Assembly: GCA_002401525.1 (NCBI GenBank) | Contig: NVTH01000212.1 | Location: 1 to 12,200, forward strand | Direction of reading: 5' to 3' | Source: Moraxellaceae bacterium | GTDB lineage: Bacteria > Pseudomonadota > Gammaproteobacteria > Pseudomonadales > UBA3067 | Length of the DNA: 12,200 nucleotides | Part shown: piece by piece, positions 1 to 7,213 of the stretch | How positions within the stretch are numbered: position 1 is the stretch's first letter | Layout: the number at the start of each line of letters is the position of its first letter | Position numbers and translations under genes: made by a program | The notes under the pieces: model-generated | Seen by the model: only the letters and a program-made list of their open reading frames with translations | Database searches by the model: none | Told to the model about the DNA's origin: nothing

Positions 1-1
1 G

Positions 2-37
2 GATGAAATTATGCGTTTAATCACGACAAATGAGTAA
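2..37 (+). CDS. Possible C-terminal tail of a gene entering from the left
   Basis: The first bases can be read as an open frame of eleven codons, DEIMRLITTNE, ending in TAA at 35-37. This would be the last part of a plus-strand gene convergent with metH. The composition is protein-like, but the stretch is far too short to identify a family, and an open frame of this length occurs by chance. No terminator-like hairpin follows it. The call is tentative and needs the sequence upstream of the window. Confidence 0.22.
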   Translation, partial: DEIMRLITTNE

Positions 38-112
38 GAATCCTGGATTGAGGGTCCTCTACAGGGCATTAAATATGCGGGCTGTGGGAGGTTATGTCTT
101 TTTTAGACGGAA

Positions 113-137
113 AATCCTTAGTACCCCATTAAGGATT
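113..137 (-). terminator. Weak stem-loop overlapping the metH stop codon
   Basis: An 8-bp perfect inverted repeat (AATCCTTA at 113-120, TAAGGATT at 130-137) has a 9-nt loop. In the metH transcript it lies over the stop codon at 129-131 and is followed by TTCC rather than a long U tract. The stem is AT-rich, so it is at best a weak intrinsic terminator; it could instead only protect the 3' end. No better terminator is visible between metH and the left edge. Confidence 0.3.
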
Positions 138-3100
138 ATAAGACAAGTTCGGGTTGAGCCATCTTTCAGCTTCGTTCAAGCTGATGTCTTTACGGGTGGC
201 GTAGTCTTCTACTTGGTCTTTGTTTATTTTGCCTACCCCAAAATATTTTGATTGCGGATGAGAAAAGTAATAACCACTGACGGAGGCCGCAGGCCACATG
301 GCGTAATGTTCCGTGAGTGAAATTCCTGCTTTGAGTTCGGCATCGAGAAGCTTAAATAAAGTTCCTTTTTCAGTATGGTCCGGACAAGCTGGGTAGCCGG
401 GAGCAGGGCGTATGCCTTGGTATTTCTCTTTGATTAATTCTTGATTGGTAAACTCTTCCACGGGTGAATAGCCCCAGAACTCTTGCCTAACCCGCTGATG
501 CATTTGTTCTGCAAAGGCTTCCGCAAGGCGATCAGCGAGGGCTTTGACCATAATGCTGTTGTAGTCGTCGCCTTTTTCTTCGTATTCTTTAGCAATTTCA
601 TCCGCGTTGATGCCGGTGGTGACTGCAAAGCCGCCGATGTAATCGTCTGAATTCATCCCTTCTGGTGCGATAAAGTCTGCCAAACAGAGGCTTTCTTTTT
701 TAACTTTTTTATCGTGTTGCTGACGCAGAAAGTGAATGGTTTCGAGCGTTTGGCCACGAGATTCATCTTCATAAAGTTGTACGTCGTCGTCCCCAATACG
801 ATTAGCGGGCCAGAATCCAATCACTCCGCGGGCGCGGATTAGGCTTTGATCAATCAATTGGTCGAGTATTATTTCAGCGTCGTGAAAAAGCTGAGTGGCC
901 GCTTCACCGACTACTTTGTCGGTTAGTATCTTGGGGTATTTTCCGGCTAAATCCCAGGTGATAAAAAACGGCGTCCAATCAATAAATTCTTTGATGGATT
1001 TTAAATCGTAATCTTCGAATACCTTAATGCCGGTAAATTGCGGTTTGGGTGGCGTGTAGTTTTGCCAGTCGATTGAAAATGATTTCTCTCGTGCCGCGCT
1101 GATGGTGATTCGTTGGGCTTTGGCGGTTCTATTTTTATTGCGTTCGCGAACGCCTTCGTATTCTTCCCTACGTTCTGCAACAAACGGTGTTTTTAATTGC
1201 TCGCTTAACAGCTGTGTAGCAACGCCCACGCTGCGAGAGGCGTCTGGCACGTAGACGGTAATATCATTGGTATACTGAGGTTCTATTTTTACTGCGGTAT
1301 GGGCTTTCGAGCAGGTGGCGCCGCCGATTAATAATGGGAGATGGAAATCCTGCCGTTGCATTTCCCGGGCTAGATGAACCATTTCATCAAGGGAGGGGGT
1401 AATTAATCCGCTGAGGCCGATTATATCCACTGATTCTTCGATGGCTGTTTTTAAAATGGTTTCTGCAGCGACCATTACGCCCAGGTCGACTACTTCGTAG
1501 CCATTGCATTGCAGCACCACCCCGACAATATTTTTGCCGATGTCGTGCACGTCACCTTTTACGGTGGCCATCAAAATTTTGCCTTTTGATTTCCGACCTT
1601 CGCCTTTTTCTGCTTCGATAAAGGGCACTAGGTGCGCCACTGATTGCTTCATCACACGTGCGCTTTTAACCACTTGAGGCAAAAACATTTTGCCGTCACC
1701 GAAAAGATCTCCCACGACATTCATGCCCGACATCAATGGGCCTTCGATAACCTCGACTGGCCGTTTGGCTTGCAGTCGCGCTTCTTCGGTGTCTTCAATA
1801 ATGTAAGTGTTGACGCCTTTGACCAAGGCGTGTTCGAGGCGTTTCTCAACACTTAATTCACGCCAAGATAGGTCTTCTACTTTTGCCTTGGCGCCAGGAC
1901 CGCCACGATATTGCTCGGCAACCTCCAATAAACGGTCTGTTCCGTCGGGCCGTCGATTTAAGATGACGTCTTCGACCGCTTGCTTTAAATCTTTAGGAAT
2001 GTCTTCGTAGATTGCCAGTTGTCCGGCATTGACGATGCCCATGCTTAGGCCGGCTTTTATGGCGTGATAGAGGAATACTGCATGGATGGCTTCCCGCACC
2101 GGACTGTTGCCCCGAAAGGAAAAAGAGACATTACTAACCCCACCGGAGATCTTGGCGTGAGGCAGGTTTTTTCGGATGTATTTGCAGGCGTTGATGAAAT
2201 CCACTGCGTAATTATTATGTTCATCGATTCCGGTGGCAACGGCAAAAATATTCGGATCGAAAATAATGTCTTGAGGCGGGAAGCCCACTTCATCCACTAG
2301 TATTCGATAGGATTTTTCACAGATTTCAATCTTGCGTTGTTCGGTATCCGCCTGGCCCTGTTCGTCGAAGGCCATCACGATGACTGCCGCGCCGTATTGC
2401 ATGCACAGTTCGGCTTTTTCAATAAAATCTTGTTTGCCTTCCTTCATACTGATGGAATTGACAATGCCTTTGCCTTGGATGCACTGCAGTCCCGCTTCTA
2501 TGATTTCCCACTTAGAGGAGTCGATCATAATGGGTACGCGGCAAATATCAGGTTCGGAAGCAATCAAATGTAAGAAGGTGACCATGGCTTGCTTCGATTC
2601 AAGCATGCCTTCATCCATGTTGATGTCGATTATGGGAGCGCCGGCTTCCACCTGCTGACGGGCCACTTCAAGTGCGGTGTCGTAATCCTCTTCGATGATT
2701 AATCGTGCAAATCGTTTTGAACCAGTAACGTTGGTTCTTTCGCCGACATTCACAAACAAGGTGTCTTCACTAATGCTGTAAGGCTCTAAACCACTGAGGT
2801 GGCAATGCGGTGCTAGATCGGGCTTTTGGCGAGGTGGGTGCTTGGCCACGGCATTGGCGATGGCTTCGATGTGTGCTGGACTGGTGCCACAGCAGCCGCC
2901 GATGATATTAACGAACTGGCTGGAGGCAAACTCTTCCACAATGGCGACCATTTCTTCCGGCGTTTCGTCGTATTCGCCGAATTCGTTGGGCAGACCTGCA
3001 TTGGGGTGAGCGCTGACGTAGGTATTGGATATTTTTGAGAGAGTTTCGACGTAAGGTCTGAGTTCGGCAGCTCCTAAAGCACAGTTAAGCCCGATGGAAA

Positions 3101-3830
3101 GAGGCTTGGCGTGTGCAACGGAGTACCAAAATGCTTCACAAGTTTGACCGGAAAGAGTTCGGCCACTGGCATCAGTAATGGTGCCAGAAATCATTATGGG
3201 TAATTCTTCGCCCGAGTCTTTAAAATATTTTTGTACTGCAAAAATGGCAGCTTTTGCGTTTAAGGTGTCAAATACGGTTTCGATTAGGATGATGTCGCTG
3301 CCGCCTTTAACCAAGGCTTCTGTGGCGGTGTAATAATTGGCGACTAATTCATCAAAGGTGACGTTTCGAAAACTTGGATTGTTGACGTCCGGGGACATTG
3401 TCGCCGTGCGGCTGGTGGGGCCGACTACGCCAGCAACGAAGCGCGGTTTATGCGGTGTTTTTGCCGTGAATTCGTCAGCGATTTCACGGGCGATTCGAGC
3501 GCTTTCAAAATTTAGCTCAGCGACTAAATGCTCCATGTTGTAGTCCGCTTGGGAGACTACGGTTGAATTGAAGGTGTTGGTTTCTAGAATGTCAGCGCCG
3601 GCTTCTAAATAGGCTTGATGAATTTCGCGAATGATCTTTGGTTGACTTAAAGAGAGTAAGTCGTTGTTACCTTTGACGTCTTGCGCGTGTTCTGTAAATC
3701 GACTGCCGCGATAATCTTGCTCTTCAAGGTGATAGCCTTGGATCATGGTGCCCATGGCGCCATCCAAAATAAGGATTCGGTCTTCTAAGGCGGAATACAG
3801 GGATTTAATACGTTCTAACCGAGGGCTCAT
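129..3830 (-). CDS. metH: Cobalamin-dependent methionine synthase MetH
   Basis: This cytosolic enzyme transfers the methyl group of 5-methyltetrahydrofolate through cobalamin to homocysteine, giving methionine. All four modules are present in 1233 residues (E. coli about 1227). The homocysteine domain covers about 1-330, with zinc-ligand cysteines at 250, 313 and 314 ([11 protein letters not shown]). The pterin/folate domain covers about 355-640 ([11 protein letters not shown] at 361-371). The cap and B12-binding region covers about 650-885, with the cobalamin-ligand motif DVHDIG at 760-765 (His762). The SAM-dependent reactivation domain covers about 900-1233, with [12 protein letters not shown] starting at Arg1141. 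The start gives [20 protein letters not shown], which lines up with the start of E. coli MetH; the Shine-Dalgarno is weak (GGAAAC well upstream). The gene stands alone and is divergent from nfuA. I saw no cobalamin riboswitch in the 260-nt leader and no clear MetJ box array. No missing catalytic residue was noticed. Confidence 0.98.
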   Translation of the reverse strand: MSPRLERIKSLYSALEDRILILDGAMGTMIQGYHLEEQDYRGSRFTEHAQDVKGNNDLLSLSQPKIIREIHQAYLEAGADILETNTFNSTVVSQADYNMEHLVAELNFESARIAREIADEFTAKTPHKPRFVAGVVGPTSRTATMSPDVNNPSFRNVTFDELVANYYTATEALVKGGSDIILIETVFDTLNAKAAIFAVQKYFKDSGEELPIMISGTITDASGRTLSGQTCEAFWYSVAHAKPLSIGLNCALGAAELRPYVETLSKISNTYVSAHPNAGLPNEFGEYDETPEEMVAIVEEFASSQFVNIIGGCCGTSPAHIEAIANAVAKHPPRQKPDLAPHCHLSGLEPYSISEDTLFVNVGERTNVTGSKRFARLIIEEDYDTALEVARQQVEAGAPIIDINMDEGMLESKQAMVTFLHLIASEPDICRVPIMIDSSKWEIIEAGLQCIQGKGIVNSISMKEGKQDFIEKAELCMQYGAAVIVMAFDEQGQADTEQRKIEICEKSYRILVDEVGFPPQDIIFDPNIFAVATGIDEHNNYAVDFINACKYIRKNLPHAKISGGVSNVSFSFRGNSPVREAIHAVFLYHAIKAGLSMGIVNAGQLAIYEDIPKDLKQAVEDVILNRRPDGTDRLLEVAEQYRGGPGAKAKVEDLSWRELSVEKRLEHALVKGVNTYIIEDTEEARLQAKRPVEVIEGPLMSGMNVVGDLFGDGKMFLPQVVKSARVMKQSVAHLVPFIEAEKGEGRKSKGKILMATVKGDVHDIGKNIVGVVLQCNGYEVVDLGVMVAAETILKTAIEESVDIIGLSGLITPSLDEMVHLAREMQRQDFHLPLLIGGATCSKAHTAVKIEPQYTNDITVYVPDASRSVGVATQLLSEQLKTPFVAERREEYEGVRERNKNRTAKAQRITISAAREKSFSIDWQNYTPPKPQFTGIKVFEDYDLKSIKEFIDWTPFFITWDLAGKYPKILTDKVVGEAATQLFHDAEIILDQLIDQSLIRARGVIGFWPANRIGDDDVQLYEDESRGQTLETIHFLRQQHDKKVKKESLCLADFIAPEGMNSDDYIGGFAVTTGINADEIAKEYEEKGDDYNSIMVKALADRLAEAFAEQMHQRVRQEFWGYSPVEEFTNQELIKEKYQGIRPAPGYPACPDHTEKGTLFKLLDAELKAGISLTEHYAMWPAASVSGYYFSHPQSKYFGVGKINKDQVEDYATRKDISLNEAERWLNPNLSYNP

Positions 3831-3984
3831 AAAGGATTCGTTTCCAGGACTGTGAGGATCGCTAAGGCGGCCTAGTGCTTGGCATTGTGTTTGCGCTGTC
3901 GATGCGTTGTCTATGCAATGGCCATTTGAAGCCGTTAAGTTTAACAGAATCTTAGTAATTACGTCTTGGGGAGTTTAGCTTTGA

Positions 3985-3997
3985 TTATCAATGATAA
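3985..3997. promoter_or_regulatory. Palindrome TTATCA-A-TGATAA in the metH/nfuA spacer
   Basis: A perfect 6-1-6 inverted repeat lies in the divergent spacer, about 155 nt upstream of metH and 94 nt upstream of nfuA. It sits in an AT-rich context containing GATTAT and GATAAC, which resemble pieces of a Fur box. The match to the classical 19-bp Fur consensus is poor, and the arms run in the opposite orientation. It is a candidate operator for an unknown dimeric regulator; assigning it to Fur or IscR would be guesswork. Confidence 0.25.
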
Positions 3998-4049
3998 CCG
4001 CCTATTTAAGAGCAATACATTTGAGGGTGCGGCAGGTTTGAATAGGGTA

Positions 4050-4055
4050 TATAAT
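4050..4055 (+). promoter_or_regulatory. -10 box (TATAAT) upstream of nfuA
   Basis: A perfect TATAAT lies 35 nt upstream of the nfuA ATG, which would place transcription start near 4062 with a leader of about 29 nt. No good -35 hexamer lies 16-18 nt upstream; TTGAGG at 4021-4026 is too far (23 nt). This could mean dependence on an activator, but a chance AT-rich match cannot be excluded. Confidence 0.42.
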
Positions 4056-4090
4056 GGGTGTTTATAGTTGACTAAATTGGTAGGGTTTAA

Positions 4091-4684
4091 ATGTCTGAGC
4101 AATACGTTAAGATCACCGAATCGGCACAAGAATATTTGGCTGAATTATTAGCGAAACAGGAAGTTGAGGGGATCTCTGTGAGGGTTTTTGTCGAAAACCC
4201 CGGTACCCCTAGGGCTGAGTGCTGCATGGCTTATTGTGCTCCGGAAGAGCTCATTGAAACCGATTTGAAAATGGAGCTGGATCATTTTTCGGCCTACATT
4301 GAAGACGCCAGTGTCGATTATCTTGTCGACGCGGTGATTGATTATTCGAAGGACAGTATGGGAGGTCAGCTGACTTTTCGCGCCCCTCGTTCCAGAGTGC
4401 CTCAATTAGGGCCTAATCCTAGCCTTGAAGAACGCATTAATTTCGTGCTTCATAATGAAGTCAATCCCTCTCTTGCGTCACACGGTGGCAATGTTTCCTT
4501 AGTGGAGTTAGCGGATAATGAAGAAACTGCAGTGCTTCAATTTGGCGGGGGATGCCAGGGTTGCTCAGCGGTGGACATGACGTTAAAGGACGGCGTTGAG
4601 AAAACCTTGCTGGAACAAATCCCTGAGCTTAAAAAAGTCGCCGACGTCACTGATCACAGTAATACCGATAACGCCTATTATTAG
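4091..4684 (+). CDS. nfuA: Fe-S biogenesis protein NfuA
   Basis: NfuA is a cytosolic carrier that receives 4Fe-4S clusters and delivers them to apo-enzymes, notably under oxidative stress or iron limitation. The 197-residue product (E. coli 191) has the expected two domains. A degenerate A-type-carrier-like N-terminal domain covers about 1-100, with cysteines at 44, 45 and 49. The C-terminal Nfu domain covers about 110-185, with the cluster-binding CxxC at Cys155 and Cys158 (GGGCQGCSAVDMTLKDGVE). The ATG follows a weak AGGG Shine-Dalgarno (TAGGGTTTAAATG), and the N-terminus MSEQYVKITESAQEYL fits the family. Its own promoter is likely (TATAAT at 4050-4055). The downstream neighbour on the same strand is a peroxiredoxin-like gene, which suggests, without proving, a shared oxidative-stress theme. 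Confidence 0.97.
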   Translation: MSEQYVKITESAQEYLAELLAKQEVEGISVRVFVENPGTPRAECCMAYCAPEELIETDLKMELDHFSAYIEDASVDYLVDAVIDYSKDSMGGQLTFRAPRSRVPQLGPNPSLEERINFVLHNEVNPSLASHGGNVSLVELADNEETAVLQFGGGCQGCSAVDMTLKDGVEKTLLEQIPELKKVADVTDHSNTDNAYY

Positions 4685-4695
4685 ACGTTGCTAAG

Positions 4696-4722
4696 TTGAC
4701 TTAATTTAATGACTAATAATAA
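4696..4722 (+). promoter_or_regulatory. Possible promoter for the peroxiredoxin-like gene
   Basis: TTGACT (4696-4701) and an AT-rich TAATAA (4717-4722) are 15 nt apart in the 75-nt spacer between nfuA and the next gene. The spacing is short and the -10 is poor. It could supply separate transcription, but read-through from nfuA is equally possible because no terminator hairpin is visible in the spacer. Confidence 0.25.
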
Positions 4723-4759
4723 AAACTAAGGCAGTCTGTTCCTTTTTTGGAGGCTGATT

Positions 4760-5623
4760 ATGGATCGATACAAACCTTTATATATTTCCACTTATGTGGG
4801 CGCAGTGTTTCTAACGTCCTTTGCAATTCTTTACCATTTTTTCACCGCCACCGTGAATCTCGCGTGGCTTGGTGCGGCAATCGCGATGTGGCCGGTGACA
4901 TTAATGTTTGTGAGATTTGGAACGCTTAACGTGGTGCGTACCTCAAAAAATATGAACTCGTTAATTGGGTTGGTGGTTTTTGGGGCGGTGTTGTCTCTTT
5001 TGGGTGCCAGATTAGACGTTACTGCGGAAGCCAATTGGGTTCCTGTTTCCTATGCATTAGTGGGGCTGCTGGGTTTTTTAGTGTATGTATTTTGGTATTC
5101 TCGCTTTGATCGCGGGGATAACCGAATCATTAAAGTGGGCCATAAGCTACCTTCCTTTGTACTGTTCGATGTGGAAGGCGCTGAGCTTAGTGAGCGGGAT
5201 TTTACGGGCAAACCCACGCTCTTTATGTTCTACCGAGGCAATTGGTGTCCGTTTTGTGTGGCACAAATTAAGGAGTTGGTGGCCCAATACAAGGAGATTA
5301 TAGCGCTGGGCGTCGATGTGGTTTTGGTAAGTCCTCAGTCTCAACAGAATACGCGAACACTAGCAAAGAAATTTGATGTGCCCTTTAAATTTTTAGTGGA
5401 TGAAGACAATAAGGTGGCGGAAACCTTTGAGATATTAAATGAGAATGGGACGCCACTAGGGCTTGGCTTGTTGGGGTATGAATCGGACACTGTTTTACCC
5501 ACGGTCTTTATTACGGATCAGCAGGGTAAAATAGTCTACGTCGATTTAACTGATAATTATCGAGTAAGGCCCGAGCCTGAAGCATTCCTGAATATTTTAA
5601 AAGGCGTTGTAGAGGCCGCCTGA
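4760..5623 (+). CDS. Membrane-anchored peroxiredoxin-like (AhpC/TSA, redoxin) protein
   Basis: This 287-residue protein has two parts. Residues 1-115 contain about four hydrophobic segments (near 8-28, 34-52, 67-82 and 97-113). Residues 125-287 form a thioredoxin-fold redoxin domain. The redox motif is YRGNWCPFC with Cys163 and Cys166, a CxxC arrangement found in Prx-like proteins of the AhpC/TSA superfamily. DNYRVRPEP at 265-273 is the usual C-terminal landmark of that group. It probably reduces peroxides or acts as a thiol-disulfide oxidoreductase at the membrane. The side of the membrane is unclear: four segments with the short basic N-terminus inside would leave the redox domain in the cytoplasm. 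The start is supported by a strong GGAGG at 4749-4753, 6 nt before the ATG. The gene follows nfuA and ends before a strong terminator. The N-terminal membrane part is not recognised as a named family. Confidence 0.85.
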   Translation: MDRYKPLYISTYVGAVFLTSFAILYHFFTATVNLAWLGAAIAMWPVTLMFVRFGTLNVVRTSKNMNSLIGLVVFGAVLSLLGARLDVTAEANWVPVSYALVGLLGFLVYVFWYSRFDRGDNRIIKVGHKLPSFVLFDVEGAELSERDFTGKPTLFMFYRGNWCPFCVAQIKELVAQYKEIIALGVDVVLVSPQSQQNTRTLAKKFDVPFKFLVDEDNKVAETFEILNENGTPLGLGLLGYESDTVLPTVFITDQQGKIVYVDLTDNYRVRPEPEAFLNILKGVVEAA

Positions 5624-5656
5624 TATTGTGGTGATGGGTGCGTTAGCGCTAAAGAG

Positions 5657-5691
5657 AATAAAAAAGGCGACCTAAGGTCGCCTTTTTTATT
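5657..5691. terminator. Bidirectional intrinsic terminator
   Basis: The perfect stem GGCGACC (5666-5672) / GGTCGCC (5676-5682) has a TAA loop. It is flanked by six A (5660-5665) on one side and six T (5683-5688) on the other, and pairing can extend through the A/T tracts. It gives a U-tailed hairpin on both strands, so it should end the plus-strand redoxin transcript and the minus-strand DAHP synthase transcript, which converge here. Confidence 0.93.
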
Positions 5692-5730
5692 ATTGCCGCA
5701 TAGCACCGAAGCAGTGATTGTTTAAAGGTT

Positions 5731-6807
5731 TTATTTTTCGATTCGCTTCGGTAGTACATCCCTAAGTTTGTTTGCCATGTCAGTCAATGACTTCTCGGTG
5801 GTTTCCCAATCAATGCAGCCATCCGTAACAGAAACTCCGTATTTCAATTGGCTCAGGTCCTGGGGGATTTTCTGGTTGCCAGCATTGATGTTGCTTTCAA
5901 TCATAAGGCCCAGAATGGAACGGTTACCCTCTAATATTTGTTGAGTGACATCATTAATTACTGAGGGTTGGAGTTCCGGTTTTTTACTGGAATTAGCATG
6001 GCTGCAGTCAATCATTATGTTTTCGGCTATGCCAGCTCGCTGTAATTTTTCTTCGCAGTTCGCCACACTTGCCGCATCGTAATTGGGCTTGCCATTGCCT
6101 CCACGTAGAACGATGTGCGCATAGGGGTTGCCAGCGGTGTTAATGACAGCTACTTGACCTTCGTTGTTGATGCCTAAGAAATTGTGTGGGCTGGCAACAG
6201 AATGCAGTGCATTAATCGCTACTTCTAGGTTTCCGTCAGTGCCATTCTTAAAGCCTACTGCGCTGGATAGTCCGCTGGACATTTCTCTGTGTGTTTGAGA
6301 TTCAGTCGTGCGCGCCCCGATTGCGGACCAAGCAATCATATCTTGTAAATACTGCGGAGAGATGGGGTCTAACGCTTCGGTTGCGGTCGGTAAGCCTAGT
6401 TCGGCTAGGTCAATCAAAAGCTTACGACCAATATGCAGACCTTCTTCAATTTCGAAGCTGTCGTCTAAATGAGGGTCGTTGATAAGACCTTTCCAACCGA
6501 CAGTAGTGCGCGGCTTCTCGAAATAGACCCGCATGATCAAAAACAAGGTATCGGAAAGCGTATCAGCGAGTTGTTTGAGTCGGTTGCCGTAATCTATCGC
6601 GGCTTTCACATCGTGAACAGAGCAGGGGCCAATCACCACCATCATCCTAGGATCTTTTCGGTCAAGGATGTTTTGAATGGTTTCACGACCCGCTAATACG
6701 GATTGGGCGGCCTTATCGCTAGTAGGCACCTCTTTTTTAAGCTGAGAGGGAGTAATAAGAACGTCTTGGGCTCGAATATTGACGTTTTCTATCTTTTTAT
6801 CCTGCAT
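5731..6807 (-). CDS. aroF: Class I DAHP synthase (3-deoxy-7-phosphoheptulonate synthase), AroF-like
   Basis: This cytosolic enzyme joins phosphoenolpyruvate and erythrose-4-phosphate, the first step of the shikimate pathway to aromatic amino acids. The 358 residues match the short type I family. By alignment to E. coli AroG, the metal and substrate residues are present: Cys62 (GPCSVHD), Arg93, Lys98, Arg166 (SAIGARTTESQ), Lys187 (GFKNGTDG), His270 (DCSHANSS), Glu304 and Asp329 (SVTDG). The stretch around TEALDPISPQYL and the DCSH motif resemble tyrosine-sensitive AroF more than AroG (which has GEFLDMITPQYL and DFSHANSS). The isozyme and its feedback ligand are inferred from remembered sequences and are less certain than the enzyme family. 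The start is preceded by GGTGGAAA as a modest Shine-Dalgarno. It is monocistronic and ends at a strong terminator. I found no clear TyrR box upstream. Confidence 0.93.
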   Translation of the reverse strand: MQDKKIENVNIRAQDVLITPSQLKKEVPTSDKAAQSVLAGRETIQNILDRKDPRMMVVIGPCSVHDVKAAIDYGNRLKQLADTLSDTLFLIMRVYFEKPRTTVGWKGLINDPHLDDSFEIEEGLHIGRKLLIDLAELGLPTATEALDPISPQYLQDMIAWSAIGARTTESQTHREMSSGLSSAVGFKNGTDGNLEVAINALHSVASPHNFLGINNEGQVAVINTAGNPYAHIVLRGGNGKPNYDAASVANCEEKLQRAGIAENIMIDCSHANSSKKPELQPSVINDVTQQILEGNRSILGLMIESNINAGNQKIPQDLSQLKYGVSVTDGCIDWETTEKSLTDMANKLRDVLPKRIEK

Positions 6808-6915
6808 GAGTCTGTTTCCACCAATTTTAGGACCCAGGAGTATAATCGAAACCTGTCTAAGAGGTGTAGCCCTTTTGGTGGGATTTTTAACGTCAATAGT
6901 CCATTACTGGATGGC

Positions 6916-6921
6916 ATTATA
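6916..6921 (-). promoter_or_regulatory. Possible -10 box for the DAHP synthase gene
   Basis: A perfect minus-strand TATAAT (plus strand ATTATA) lies about 108 nt upstream of the ATG. The hexamer 17 nt further upstream is CAATAT, a poor -35 match, so the assignment rests on the -10 alone. Confidence 0.28.
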
Positions 6922-7088
6922 CACTTAGAGCCTTGTTTATATTGCTTTTAATAGCGTTGGGCTTTAAGTGGTGTCGTGTGCAAAATGTGCTTAATTTAGC
7001 GGATGTTAGGTTTCATAAAAAGTGCCAAATCGCTAAAAAAAAGCTTCAAAACATGTCTAGGGCCCCCTGTATTCTTGGACGCTTTGTA

Positions 7089-7133
7089 TTGATCAATGCC
7101 TTGATTCCATAGCTTTGATTTCAATTCCTTGAG
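7089..7133 (+). repeat. Four spaced TTGAT/TTGAG motifs upstream of the kinase gene
   Basis: TTGAT occurs at 7089, 7101 and 7115, and TTGAG at 7129, with spacings of 12, 14 and 14 nt. The first copy lies in the palindrome TTGATCAA. The cluster ends about 80 nt before the kinase start. It could be a binding array for a regulator; chance recurrence in AT-rich DNA is the alternative. Confidence 0.2.
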
Positions 7134-7213
7134 CTAATCTTAAATGAGGGAATAAGAATTTTTTTGCATAGGCAAAGACCCTCTTGATGAATTAAGTTTA
7201 TGGTTAGTTTGAC

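Larger units (their letters stand above)
6808..7213. other. 406-nt divergent intergenic region
   Basis: This spacer separates the DAHP synthase and hybrid kinase genes and holds no convincing coding frame or RNA gene. It contains a TATAAT on the minus strand at 6916-6921 (about 108 nt before the DAHP synthase ATG), a second minus-strand TATACT at 6839-6844, a GGGCCC core near 7070, and a run of TTGAT motifs at 7089-7133 ahead of the kinase. No clear -35 partner fits either -10. A leader of this length leaves room for regulation of both genes. Confidence 0.6.

Noticed and set aside
96..108. GTCT-TTTTT-AGAC hairpin downstream of metH
   Set aside because: A 4-bp AT-rich stem is too weak for a terminator.
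30..251. Plus-strand 73-codon open frame at the left edge
   Set aside because: It overlaps the 3' end of metH on the other strand, has no Shine-Dalgarno, and its translation resembles no protein family; it is an antisense shadow.
2332..2658. 108-codon plus-strand open frame within metH
   Set aside because: It lies fully opposite the conserved folate-domain coding sequence of metH. Its Met/Ser/Cys-rich composition is that of an antisense frame.
3831..4090. Cobalamin or SAM riboswitch in the metH leader
   Set aside because: I looked for a B12-box-like conserved core and long helices in the minus-strand leader and found none; only one partial MetJ-like octamer (TTACGTCT) is present, without tandem copies.
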